Source: Solenopsis invicta
Taxonomy: Eukaryota > Arthropoda > Insecta > Hymenoptera > Formicidae
Direction: 5' to 3'
NCBI RefSeq assembly: GCF_016802725.1
Contig: NC_052673.1
Location: 9,931,037 to 9,995,036 of the forward strand
DNA: 64,000 nucleotides
The translations under genes and the position numbers were made by a program. This document shows, piece by piece, positions 47,617-57,862 of the stretch. Positions within the stretch are counted from its first letter, which is position 1. Each line of letters starts with the position of its first letter. A model generated the notes under the pieces. The model saw nothing but the letters and a program-made list of their open reading frames with translations, did not search any database and was not told the origin of the DNA.

Positions 47617-48414
47617 TACCTGGAAAAACCTGGAAAATTCTGGAAACTCGTGGATTTTAGGTTGTGCTTCCTGGAATTCTGGATTTTCCTGGAAATTTGA
47701 CCATTAGTCCTGGAATTTTTTGAAGTTTTATTTTTAAATTTTATATCTTTCTGACAAAATAATTTCTTACATTTTTGAAATCTAGCTCACTGAAATTATA
47801 TATAAATATTATTTAGCTTTTTTTGAATACATAAATCACGTTTGTTATTACAATTTTAAATAAGTTATGTTTATACAGTTTCCTTTTTTCCTTTTTTTCC
47901 CCTTTTTTTTTTTTTTAAGAGATTTGTGTTAAATATTTTTTGTAGTTTGTAAATTTTATATCTCAATATTTAAGTTTTTGCGAAAAAGTTTTATGACTGT
48001 TAACTTTTATTTTATTACCAATGACTTGTATAATTAAATATTCAATATTAATTCCGTCATTCCTCAATATATATTACTGAATTAATGTAATATTTTTTAT
48101 CTATGTTAAATTAGCATAGTATGTTTTATCACTTTTTAAATTCTGCACTTCTGATAATTAGATATACATATTGTAGACAGATTATTATATGGCATTAATT
48201 GATATTGCTTCCTTTCAGTACTTTCTCTATTTGTATCTTTTTTTGTGATTACATATTTCAAGTATGTTAAAAAGTGCGTGTGGAATAAAATAAATTTATT
48301 TCAAAGCTGCATTCAAAAATGCTCTAATCTTATCTGGAATTTTGATAAAAATTTCTGGAAAATTCTGGAATTTTCATAGAATAGATTTACAAACTTTGAT
48401 TTGAGGACACCCTG
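47617..48414. repeat. CTGGAA-rich interspersed repeat, nature unknown
   Basis: The left part (47619-47720) holds about nine variants of CCTGGAAA / CTGGAATT / TCTGGATT in one orientation. The right part (48334-48376) repeats the same words in the same orientation, with about 600 bp of AT-rich sequence between. The right edge ends GAGGACACCCTG at 48403-48414, resembling a mariner-type terminus read in reverse, but no matching left end is visible. It may be a decayed non-autonomous element. Confidence 0.45.
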
Positions 48415-48540
48415 CAAACTGATCTCACCTAGATAACTTTATTCTTGCATACGTATGGAAAATTAGAGATATCCGGAATACATATTATGCAATATATGTA
48501 CGTATAATACCAAATACGTTTTTAATCATAGCGCAATGTA

Positions 48541-49163
48541 CAGAGTGTCTGAAAAGAAACCGAATTTTTCAATTAATTCAAAATTAAAGTTTAAAAAGTG
48601 TCTGTTATTCAAAATATAATCCTTCTGCATTATTACAACATTAGGCACGGTTAATCAATGAATCTCTGTAGCTATTCCTTTTGAGATCGCCTCGATGATT
48701 CTAGTCACGGTAGCTTGCGTATAGCAGCCCCGTCATACAAGGTTCCTTTCATTGCCATTTCGTTCTTGAGAACAGAAAATAATCACAGAATGATATGTAC
48801 GTATAAATATAACGAATACAGTGGATTACGCACACTTGCTTTTGCCAAAAATTTGCAACGCGTTATAATGCATTATAATCTAAACAATTATTTTCCATAA
48901 CCGTTTTATGACATCCAAATAATACTCTCCATTAATTAAATAAAACGAACTTTGCACGATGACGTTAGTGCATTATACAAGCTGCTGTAACGAGCATCAT
49001 CGTGGCAATATCAAAAGAAAACCTACCAAAAATACGTACATCCCTTGACTAAATGTGCCCAATAAGATGCAAGGTGGTCATATATCATTTGAAATAACAA
49101 ATACATTATTAACTCTGAATAATATTTTTTAATTTACTTCGGTTTCTTTCGAGACACACTGTG
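48541..49163 (-). mobile_element. Relict mariner-like transposon, internally deleted
   Basis: TA-CAGAGTGTCTGAAAAG opens the element. The right end reads CTTTCGAGACACACTGTG-TA, giving imperfect TIRs of about 24 bp that share AAAGAAACCGAA on both arms, and TA target duplication. It is 623 bp long, about half of a full mariner. The interior on the minus strand still shows transposase C-terminal fragments (see 48600-48960). The copy is inactive. Confidence 0.8.
48600..48960 (-). pseudogene. Mariner-like transposase C-terminal fragment
   Basis: Minus-strand reading gives CDYFLFSRTKW near 48758-48790, aligning with the conserved block around the third catalytic Asp of mariner transposases (a D followed by a hydrophobic FLFP-like patch). 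Another frame gives VTRIIEAISKGIA, and near the end EGLYFE, as in the usual C-terminal EG-YFE block. The frame is interrupted by several stops and at least one frameshift. The N-terminal DNA-binding part and the first two catalytic Asp residues are missing. This is a dead remnant. Confidence 0.65.
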
Positions 49164-49165
49164 TA

Positions 49166-49562
49166 CATCGCGAATAATATTTTGCGCTATCGTATAGCAG
49201 CATCATGAGGGCTAGCACGGACCAATGAAATTTTGTGTTTTCCTTATCGCTAAACCTAACGGAATTTCATCGTAGCAGAAACTCGATCGCGGTCATTGTG
49301 GGTGTCCGAGATATCGACTAGCCACATCAGAGAGGCCGCTCCTCTTGCCGAAAGTCGGCGGTGCTTTTTTTATGGCTGTGCCACGTCGAGAGGCGGCAGA
49401 TATCGTTTTACGTGCGATAAAAGGCGGTTCGTCAATCGGGAGTAGCGCGGCGTCGATTAGAGGGAGTCAAATTTAGCAAAGGTAATGCGATCCGCGAAAA
49501 TGACCTCTCGTACATATGCTATTTGACGATATGGACGATGAAAAGTCTGGATTTTACACTTC
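49166..49562. other. Non-coding DNA between two elements
   Basis: Moderate GC content with no open frame of note. It separates the mariner relict from a CT microsatellite. Confidence 0.4.
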
Positions 49563-49600
49563 CTCTCTCTCTCTCTCTCTCTTTTTCTCTCTTTCTCTCG
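49563..49600. repeat. (CT)n microsatellite
   Basis: CT units with TTTTT interruptions, about 38 bp. Confidence 0.9.
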
Positions 49601-49649
49601 AATTTATGCAGTACATCAAACAAATCCATTTGTTGTGATAAAAAGACTA

Positions 49650-49795
49650 TACAGGATGATTATTAATGAATGTTCCCATTTTTTATCATTGGAGCATGAT
49701 TTACCGACGTATTTCTATCATATTATTATATTAGAAATTACAAATGCATACTCCGATGGTAAAAAGTGGGAACATTTATTAATAATCACCCTGTA
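49650..49795. mobile_element. 146 bp MITE with CAGGGTGATTATTAAT-type TIRs
   Basis: TA flanks both sides. The left arm TACAGGATGATTATTAATGA and the reversed right arm TACAGGGTGATTATTAATAA continue with AATGTTCCCA and then TTTTTATCATTGGAGCATG / CTTTTTACCATCGGAGTATG. The TIR is about 50 bp per arm. This is a typical miniature element; its ends do not match the mariner relict at 48541. Confidence 0.88.
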
Positions 49796-49797
49796 TA

Positions 49798-52700
49798 TTA
49801 CACATGAATATTACAAATGCATCCTAATCCGATTTAGATCACAAAGATCCAGACGAGAGAAGCGGAATTAATCCTTGATCTGAAAAATACACTCAACCAC
49901 TGTACTTCAATAATTTTTATACATAATAATTCCAGCCATAAATACCGCGGAAGAAAATCGTGACGCTAATTATATTTATAAACTTTAGAAAAGAAAAAAA
50001 GAATCACGAGGAGATATATCGGAGAATGTTTGAAAAAGTTGTCGAGAAGTAGTATGTCCGGTCGTATATGACGGTACCACCATTGAGATTGATCTCGGCG
50101 ACGAAGACAGACGCATTTTGATCGACGCGAGCCACCGGTCTATGCGATACGATCTTTACAGGACGTTTTACGGGGCCGTGGTGTATTACGGCTCAATTTA
50201 CATCGCGTATACGCGGCAACGGGAGTGCACGGCTGGCGATATTCAACGGCGAGAGAAACGATATTCTTTACGGCCGCTTCACGGGCGGCAACGGCCATCG
50301 CGAGCCTGTGTCGCCGCGCGATGCAACTGCAATCGCGCTTGTCGCGGCCGCAATCGCGGCGAACAATGCCTCGGGAAAATCGACGCACACGCACACGTAT
50401 GTACGTGCGTGTCGGACGTGTAGAGGCGTGGAATGCTTCCGACGTGCCGGCACGGTTGGAAATACGTAAAGTTTAAGGGTCGCGTTTTACGATGCATCCG
50501 CGTGCAGGCGTGGGTGCAACCGCGACGTTCGCCATTATGCACGAACGTCGGGAAAGCCTTGACGGGTCCGATCGATTTTCATTTCGAATGGCTGCGCGTA
50601 AATGTACACAATGGCGGATTATGTAAAAGAGAAAGAGAAAAAGAATGTAATTAACGCTTTTATAAATTAAATATATAAGAGAGAGAAAGAGAGGGGTCGG
50701 AGTCAAAAAGAGTTTTATTTTGCTGCAAAAATTACTGGCGAAGTATGCGCAGCGTGAAGACTGGACTGAACAAATGGTTTTGTTGATTTGTCGTTTTTTT
50801 TTCTTTTTTTTTTCATTCTTTTTGCGCATTGGCCGCGATGAAAACTCTTTGGTTCATTGGAAAAAAAAAAAATTTTGTTACGCAAACAATTGTCAAGTTT
50901 AGACAAACGTTGATTCCGCTGAACAATCACAAAAGGGAGTTGCGCGAAATAGAAACATGATTAATTTTAAATAATACCAGATTTATTTTAAGTAATGCCA
51001 GTTTTTTTTTGGCAACGGAGAAAAATGTAAAGCAATATGCGCTTGAATTGTAATTTTATAAAACTGACAAATCCAAATAGAGACTGGCGCCCACACAGGG
51101 TTAGTTAAAATTTAGTTTTCTGGTAAATTGTCGATCGTCATACAGTTATGCTGGTACTTTTTACATTTTGTAAAATAAATTTTACGCTACTTTATTGAAG
51201 AAATGCACGTAGTTTAAGTTATTATACATCTCAATAGAATTTATTTTATTGACAAATATTTTTTGTCTCAGGACTAACAAAATTTATTTTACTGCTCGGT
51301 AAAAAAGAGACCAATATGTAAAGTTTTGAGAGTTTCATGCTTACAGTCTTGAAAATAGTATGATTTACTCTATTGTAAGATATTAATCACTTGAATGAAT
51401 TTACTGTAATTGTAATATATTTTTTACCTTACACCTTTAATATTTTTGCTGTCAAGTAAGTAAAGTTTGTCATAAGTTTGGCAAAAATAGAATATTTTTA
51501 CTAGTCACTTAATCATTTTTCACTTAATTTTTATTCTTCGTTAAATATGAATTTGACAATTCGCGCTGAATTGAGTAGGACTTGCGATAAGGAATTTAAG
51601 CGCAAATGTCTTGAAAAAAGTTTTTACAATAAAAAAATTATTTATCTATCGTATACATATACGTATGAATGCATTACGAGGAAAAATCCATAAAATTTTT
51701 TATCTTCCGAATATTTTATTATTTAATAATATTCTATAATAACTTTCTAAATAATCCACCCAGAAAATTAATTATTTCAACGAATTTATCACAAAATATA
51801 GTATATTTCACACAAATATAACATACACAGCAGCCACACACACATTTTCATCGTGCTTTTAATATTTTTTTTTCAAAGAACGATTCTGCGAATTCTTAAT
51901 TAACAAACTAAATTGAAGCTCAAATAAATTTCGGTAATAATACAATTAAATTTCGTTTCATTACTTTGGGAGCTGAATCTCGCCCTTCGTGAGGACCATG
52001 AGCATTACCCACTCTATTTTCGTTTATATGACAACGTTGAAAGTTTGTCGAGTAACTTTGGAGTTATCGGGGCATACGATGTATGAGACCAAAATTTGAT
52101 GACAAAAGCTGAACGTGTAGGCAGCTTATCCGTAAGATCCTATTATATTGACGGTCGGCTTGCACACATAGCTGACCTATTGAAAATCAATGCTTCGAAC
52201 CTTCGACAAAGCCACGTCTTTTCCTATCGTCACACGGATGATTGCACTTCATTCCCCTGTAAACACCGAACGCAAGCCCCTTCTTCGGCCAGTACGAGAA
52301 GATCCCGTTGCGACTAAAACACTTGAAAATAAATGACGGTCACGTGTTATTGCAGTTATTTATCCTACATTGACATAAAGGGAAAATTTTATCGGGCTCA
52401 TTGGCTCGAAACTGAGAGTGCGATTGGAAACACTTTGTATCTCGTTATTTTATTCCGTAAACTAAAATATGTGTTGCGCATTCGTTCATTTTACGAGCTT
52501 CTTTTACCTTCCGCAAAAAGTACGATTTGAAAATTTAAGACGAATAAATTAAATTAGTGCCAGCACAATTGAGCGATTGTGCGTGTAATATTGTTATTGC
52601 TAAATATTTAGAATTTTAATCAAAGATTCCTGAAATATACAAGAAAGGTATTTCTTCGCTTGTGCTCGCGAGAGGCAATGCGAAGGGTTAATATGTGTAC

Positions 52701-53043
52701 TGAACAAAGAGCAGTTGGGCGCGTGGAGACGCAAAAGAATTCATGCCCGAAGAAAAGGGCGGCCTTGAAAGAATGCCGGTGCCATCCGGTGTATACTGGT
52801 TCACATTCCGTTCTGTAAAATATCACCGGTGAGTCGAAATTTACCTGAACGGAGCGATTCGATAGAGCTCTCTTGTCGTTGGTTGCCGAGAGCGCGGGAA
52901 CCTTGACCCAAAAAATCGGCTGAGACGCCTTCGGATAAAAGTCGTGAACTTATCGACCAGCCGCGCGACCCCTCAGCGGTGCGTACCCGTGTGACCACGC
53001 ACGTATGACCATGTTACGCAGTTGCGTACGAGTGCGAATTAGT
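49798..53043. other. Non-coding DNA, no gene recognised
   Basis: The part 50050-50600 is a CpG-dense island with chance frames on both strands. The part 50780-50880 has poly-T and poly-A tracts. The part 50950-51960 is AT-rich. No exon is supported. Confidence 0.4.
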
Positions 53044-53064
53044 GTGGGGCAACAATTGCCCCAC
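53044..53064. repeat. Short perfect hairpin GTGGGGCAA-CAA-TTGCCCCAC
   Basis: A 9 bp perfect stem with a 3-base loop. It stands alone, with no T-run to suggest a terminator and no neighbouring gene. Confidence 0.7.
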
Positions 53065-54608
53065 GATCGCCGAACTACATAATTCAGCGCCCTGCTTTGC
53101 ATAAAAGATCACGGGGTTGGGCTTTGGAGCGCATTGCCGATGTTGCGCATTGTCGGCTTTCCCATGTTAGGCCCGTCGCCGTTTGTACGCGGGAATATTT
53201 ACACGGCTTACAAACCATATTCCTCGAAAATTAGTAGCGGCTTGTAGCGAGAGCGACACAAATGTACGTGTATACCGATCAAAAGAGAAATTCTCGTAAC
53301 GTAATAATCGAAATTAGTCTAAATTATCATTGCCAATAACTAGTTACATTCGGATTCGTTCACTCGTTACAAATTGCCAAGTTACAATTTCTCGAAATCA
53401 ACGCATTTGACCCAAATCTCTTTCACTAATTTATTAAAGGATGCATCTTTCGTAATCTTTACGTTCCTAAATCGCTGCTTGGATTTTAGTTTTATTCCTA
53501 TTACTATGCAATTAATCAATCTTCGTGGAAGGATACCTAAAAGGCCTCAAATAACGAGAATATTTCATAAATATTTTGTTGAAAAGACGTTCGTTCTAAT
53601 GCGAATTTTTATTCACTTACAATAAGCTTGTTGGTTAGTTGAAATTTCAAGACTGTCTCGAAAGCGGGTCGTATGCGTTTTCGCACAATGGACCCCTCGT
53701 AACTCGTTAAGGATGCTAAGCTCGCTACGTAACGTCGCGCCAAACAGAGAACACGGTTGTTCTCGTTCCCCCCGCCCGTATTCGCGATAAACGCTCTAGA
53801 ATGAGGGCGAATCGGCGAGAAAGGAGCACAACATCGTCAAAGGAGACGACAATGCTGGTTGAATCGTCATTTATCCGCGACTGAAAATCGATAGTCGGAG
53901 AAGCTGCGCGGCTTGAAAACCGATTGAATGGCTATTTGCGTCTTACGCTGATAATTGAAAAAAACTGACCACCGACACGGTAACACGGTTTGCGTGAACG
54001 CCGATGTAATCCACTTCCATTTAAACCCGCCCTTGATGAGCTTTTTATTAGATAGAAGTAGAAAATCAATCGGTTCAAATATCGCGGCCGAGGGATAATC
54101 CGACCCTTGTATCTGTCTGAGATAATGACATTTGCTGATCCGTATTTGCTGGCGCTGGTCACTTTCACAGCCTAAATGCGCTCGAGCTCTATTTACAGAG
54201 ATGCCACTTCGAGGATCGAAAAGCATGGCAAACATTGTGGAGATCCACGGGAATAGATCGCAAACACAATCCTCCGTAAACAACGACCTGGCTATCCGCT
54301 TACTTTCCAAACGTTATAGATACGCGATACTGAGAACAATGCAAAGGAACTTTTGCTCATAACGTACTAGCTACTATCTCTATGAAAAAAGGTTATTAAA
54401 GCTAGAACTGCCAGCTATTAACGTATATCTATTTCTGCTATTTAAATATGCTATAAATATATACGTTTAAAGAAAAGGGATGAGGAAAAAATCGATCGAT
54501 CAATTTAATTATTTACATATTGCAGCAAAAGTTTCGAAAATCTCTCAAAATATACCTAAATATGATAAAAAGATTACAAATCAGTCATTTTAACTACTTT
54601 AGTAATTC
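53065..54608. other. Non-coding DNA, no gene recognised
   Basis: Opposed frames around 53867-54362 (147 and 76 codons) are chance in mixed-composition DNA. Nothing else is recognised. Confidence 0.4.
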
Positions 54609-55226
54609 CACACGAGACTTTTCTCTTAGAATTTACCCTTAAAATTATAAGAGCCGAGACAACATACTCTCTACATCGGAATCAGTGTATTATTTACTGA
54701 GAAATAGTGAACAGCCTGATTTCAGTGGTACACTTATAATTACATCAATCAATAGTATATGCGCTGTCTTTCAGTGATAATACGTTGATTCTGATCAGTG
54801 GAATATCGGCAGAGTCTTAAGCAGAGTCATTGATAAACAGTGAATAACTGTTTGCATTTGTGTGCAATTGGGATTCTTTATTATTTTTGTAACTATACGA
54901 CTGTATAAGTATTTTTAAAATTTGTAACCATTGCACGCAATAAAATTACTATTATTATTATCACTGATAATCACACTTAAAAGTATAGCACTGTAAATCG
55001 GTAAAATTTCACTGATTCAGATTTAGAGAGTAGTATTTCGAAAAATTTTACGTGATTTTCTCTGATTTATTAATATCTCACACCAATAAAATATAAAATA
55101 GTGGTAAAATTTTATTAAAATTTTAGTGAATTTTGCTAAAATTTAATAATAAAATTTTTCGAATATACTGTTCCACGACTACCACGACTTGGAGGGTAAA
55201 TTCTAAGAAGAAATTCTCTCTGTATA
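54609..55226. mobile_element. Composite MITE: outer element split by an inner element
   Basis: The left end ACACGAGACTTTTCTCTTAG and the reversed right end ACAGAGAGAATTTCTTCTTAG continue together through AATTTACCCT. The left arm is broken at about 54664 by the inner MITE (54665-55033). Directly after that insertion the arm resumes with GTATTTCGAAAAATTTTA, matching the reversed right arm GTATATTCGAAAAATTTTA. Removing the inner element restores a continuous TIR of about 80 bp. Confidence 0.75.
54665..55033. mobile_element. MITE family C (CTCTAAATCNGAATCAGTG ends), copy 1, nested
   Basis: The left end TACTCTCTACATCGGAATCA and the reversed right end TACTCTCTAAATCTGAATCA form the TIR. Several CAGTG/CACTG words recur inside, and a direct AGTCTTAAGCAGAGTC motif lies near 54813. 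Its relative at 61868 shares both ends and CAGTCTGATTTCA / CAGCCTGATTTCA. It lies inside the outer element of 54609-55226. Confidence 0.78.
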
Positions 55227-56710
55227 ATAGTATTAAAGGATAAAAGGATTAAAGTATTAAAGAAGTCCCGGTATAATTTAAGCTAGAAATAATTTTCTTC
55301 AATCAAGGTTAAATCACACGTTAACCTCTTTCCATTACCCTTTCGGGTATTCCACTGTTTTTGGGGTGAGGAGTTCAGCGATTATATATAGGTAGCCCTG
55401 ATCGTCGCCGAGCGTTGATCCTTCAGTGCTCAACACACCAGGCGCCGGCAATAAAATAATCAGCCATGGGGTACGTACAAGGGAGGCCCTGCGAATAGAC
55501 GGGCAGCCTAAACAAACAACCGCCTATCGCCACCACGGGGGATCCTTCGCGCATTCGTAACGTCATCCACGAGGAACCGGCAGCCGGTAGCGTTTTTTGC
55601 CCGACCTCGAATGGCCCCGTATATTTTCTCAACAATGCATCAAGTCCGGGCGTTTGTAAACGTCGTTCGCTCTTCTGTTTAACGCGTGTCGGACTATTTC
55701 GGGCCGTCCGAAGGCTCTCCAACATCCAGTAAATCAATTCTCTGCTGGAATAATTGGCGCATCAGGAAGCGTTACCGCGGGCCTCCGCGTCCTCGTGAGG
55801 CTGCGAAGCTTCGCGGAAAAGCCCTCTCTCTCTCGCTTTTATTACGAACCGAGACACTTAACGTGATGACTCGACAAGCTGCGTTTACGAGCAACTTTAG
55901 CAATCATCCGATTTATTTAAATTGCTTTTATCTTAATGAATGTAACCATTTTTGCTTAATTGTTTTTTTACCCACGCTACTTTCATTTCATTTACAATAA
56001 TCATGCTTTGCTGAGAATCTCGTTCGCTTGACGGTCGTTAAAGTGACGTCACAGGATCCGCTTGAGCCTGTATCGGACTGCGCATTGAAGATTGAAGATT
56101 GCGAATTAAAGATTAGAATTCCAGATTATTTTAATTAATTTCGTTCTAATGAATTCTGAAATATAAGTTTTACGAATAAATTTTCATCGGATATCTAACT
56201 TGTTTTATATTACGATATTACTTTCGCGTCGTTTACATTTAACATTTCGATGACTGCAGGTACCATACGATACCCCGACACGAAGTGTCTATTTGACTTG
56301 GTTATTTTGATACTGTTGCAACATGACGAGGATTGCGAAAAGTCGACTCGCGCTTTCGCCGTGCCATTATGCGAAGCGAATCTCGAAGCGTTTCGCTTCC
56401 GACTTACGCGGCTGCTCGCGGGAAGACGTTTGCGAGCCCTCGAGATCGGTCGAGTGCCTGACTCCACGGAGGCACGGAGTTCTTCCGCGAAACTCGCGCG
56501 CGATCCGCTCTCTCCTACTCGCGTAGAGGGTATACGCCTTCCCGCGTGGAATTTACACGTGCGAATTGAGATTGTTGCACGCGCTGGCACGGCCAAAGGA
56601 CTAACCACACGCGACCGCGATACATATGCATGAGAGAAACACACCGGCGAGCCCGCGCTGATGGATGAATAAATATTCGCGGGCAAACAAGCTGCGGGTC
56701 GCCGTGGGTG

Positions 56711-56746
<36 letters not shown>

Positions 56747-57040
56747 TACGCGCGCTTATCATACGCGCGGCTTTCGTTGGAATGACCGATGCACTCCTGC
56801 GAATTTCTCGCGGGTTTCATTGACCACGCGTGCTCCACATGCACACGTGTTTGCCGTCGCTTGTCAATTCCAGAATAATCTCGCTTATGGAATTGATTTT
56901 ATACAAGAAGATTGGGATGTGATATCAATATGTACCTGTTATGTTTCTGATAAAAATTAGCTTGCTCCGATATATTATATTTACTTTAAATTTTCTGCAT
57001 TTTATGCTAAAAAGTGTCAATCTATAATGTCGATTTATTG
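55227..57040. other. Non-coding DNA, no gene recognised
   Basis: A GC-rich part at 55400-55830 and a CpG-dense part at 56330-56850 carry chance frames of up to 158 codons on both strands. The TGCG microsatellite is at 56709. Confidence 0.4.
56709..56748. repeat. (TGCG)n tetranucleotide microsatellite
   Basis: About nine TGCG units ending in TACG. Confidence 0.92.
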
Positions 57041-57312
57041 TTAACTTTTATAAAATGAGAAGCCACTATAGTGACGCTGAAGCAGTGTCAGATTCTAAGA
57101 CAAGGATTTACATAATTTATTATACAAAAAATAGAATAAATTATATAATAAATTATACTATAAATTATATAATTCCTTGTATAATTTATTATATAATTTA
57201 TTGTATAATTCGGTTGTGTAATTTATTATGTAATTCATTGTACTCCTGTCTTAAAAAATGCACTGCTTCAGTGCCATGTATTGTAGTGGCTTCCCGCCTT
57301 ATAAAAGTTGAT
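57041..57312. mobile_element. Fold-back MITE, about 270 bp
   Basis: The left arm runs AACTTTTATAA, GAAGCCACTA, GCTGAAGCAGTG, AAGACA. The right arm, reversed, gives the same series in the same order with ACTGAAGCAGTGC and AAGACAGGAGT. The centre consists of ATAATTTATTATA-like words that also pair, so the whole unit forms one long hairpin. A 101-codon frame crossing it is an artefact of the AT repeat. Confidence 0.8.
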
Positions 57313-57609
57313 CAAAAACGTGGTAATATTTTACTTAACACAACATCTACTTATAAATAAAAAATTAAATGAAATTCTAAATTATAGATGTTTAGCTTAA
57401 ATTTAAAAGCTTCAATCAATTGTTTTAATTTTTAACTGATTTAGTTTTAAAAAATCAAATATTAAATTTTAATCACAACTAAGTAAAGAAGTCAACTTGT
57501 GGTTGGAGCTGGATTTCGATGCATGATATTATTTTATATAAAAACCTTAAATGCATTTTCAGTTTAAATTGCGCATCGCAATACCATCAGTCCGGAAACT
57601 CAATCGTGA

Positions 57610-57862
57610 ACCGAAGCTAAAAATAATATCACAAATTAAATTGATCGTCAATTTAACAGAGTTGCTACCAGCACCTTAACGAACTGTAAATAATTTATTT
57701 ACTGGCGAAAAATATTTTCCCAGTCTGGACATTTACATTTATGTTTTTTCGTTACAAATTATTTACAGTTTTTTAAGGTGCTGATAGCAACGTAATTAAA
57801 TTGACGATTTAATTTGTGACATTATTTATATTATTCAATTTAATTTGTGACATTTCTAGCTT
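57610..57862. mobile_element. Fold-back element with a duplicated right end
   Basis: The left arm GAAGCTAAAAATAATATCAC, then AAATTAAATTG, GTCAATTTAA, GTTGCTACCAGCACCTTAA and AACTGTAAATAATTT pairs with the reversed right arm over about 90 bp. At the right end the terminal piece AATTTAATTTGTGACATT occurs twice (about 57808 and 57838), and only the outer one is followed by CTAGCTTC. This looks like a terminal duplication within the element. Confidence 0.78.

Noticed and set aside
56210..56686. Minus-strand 158-codon frame with a plus-strand partner of 127 codons
   Set aside because: Opposed overlapping frames in CpG-dense DNA with no domain.
57055..57360. 101-codon plus-strand frame rich in Tyr and Ile
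   Set aside because: It is produced by the AT-rich centre of a fold-back MITE.
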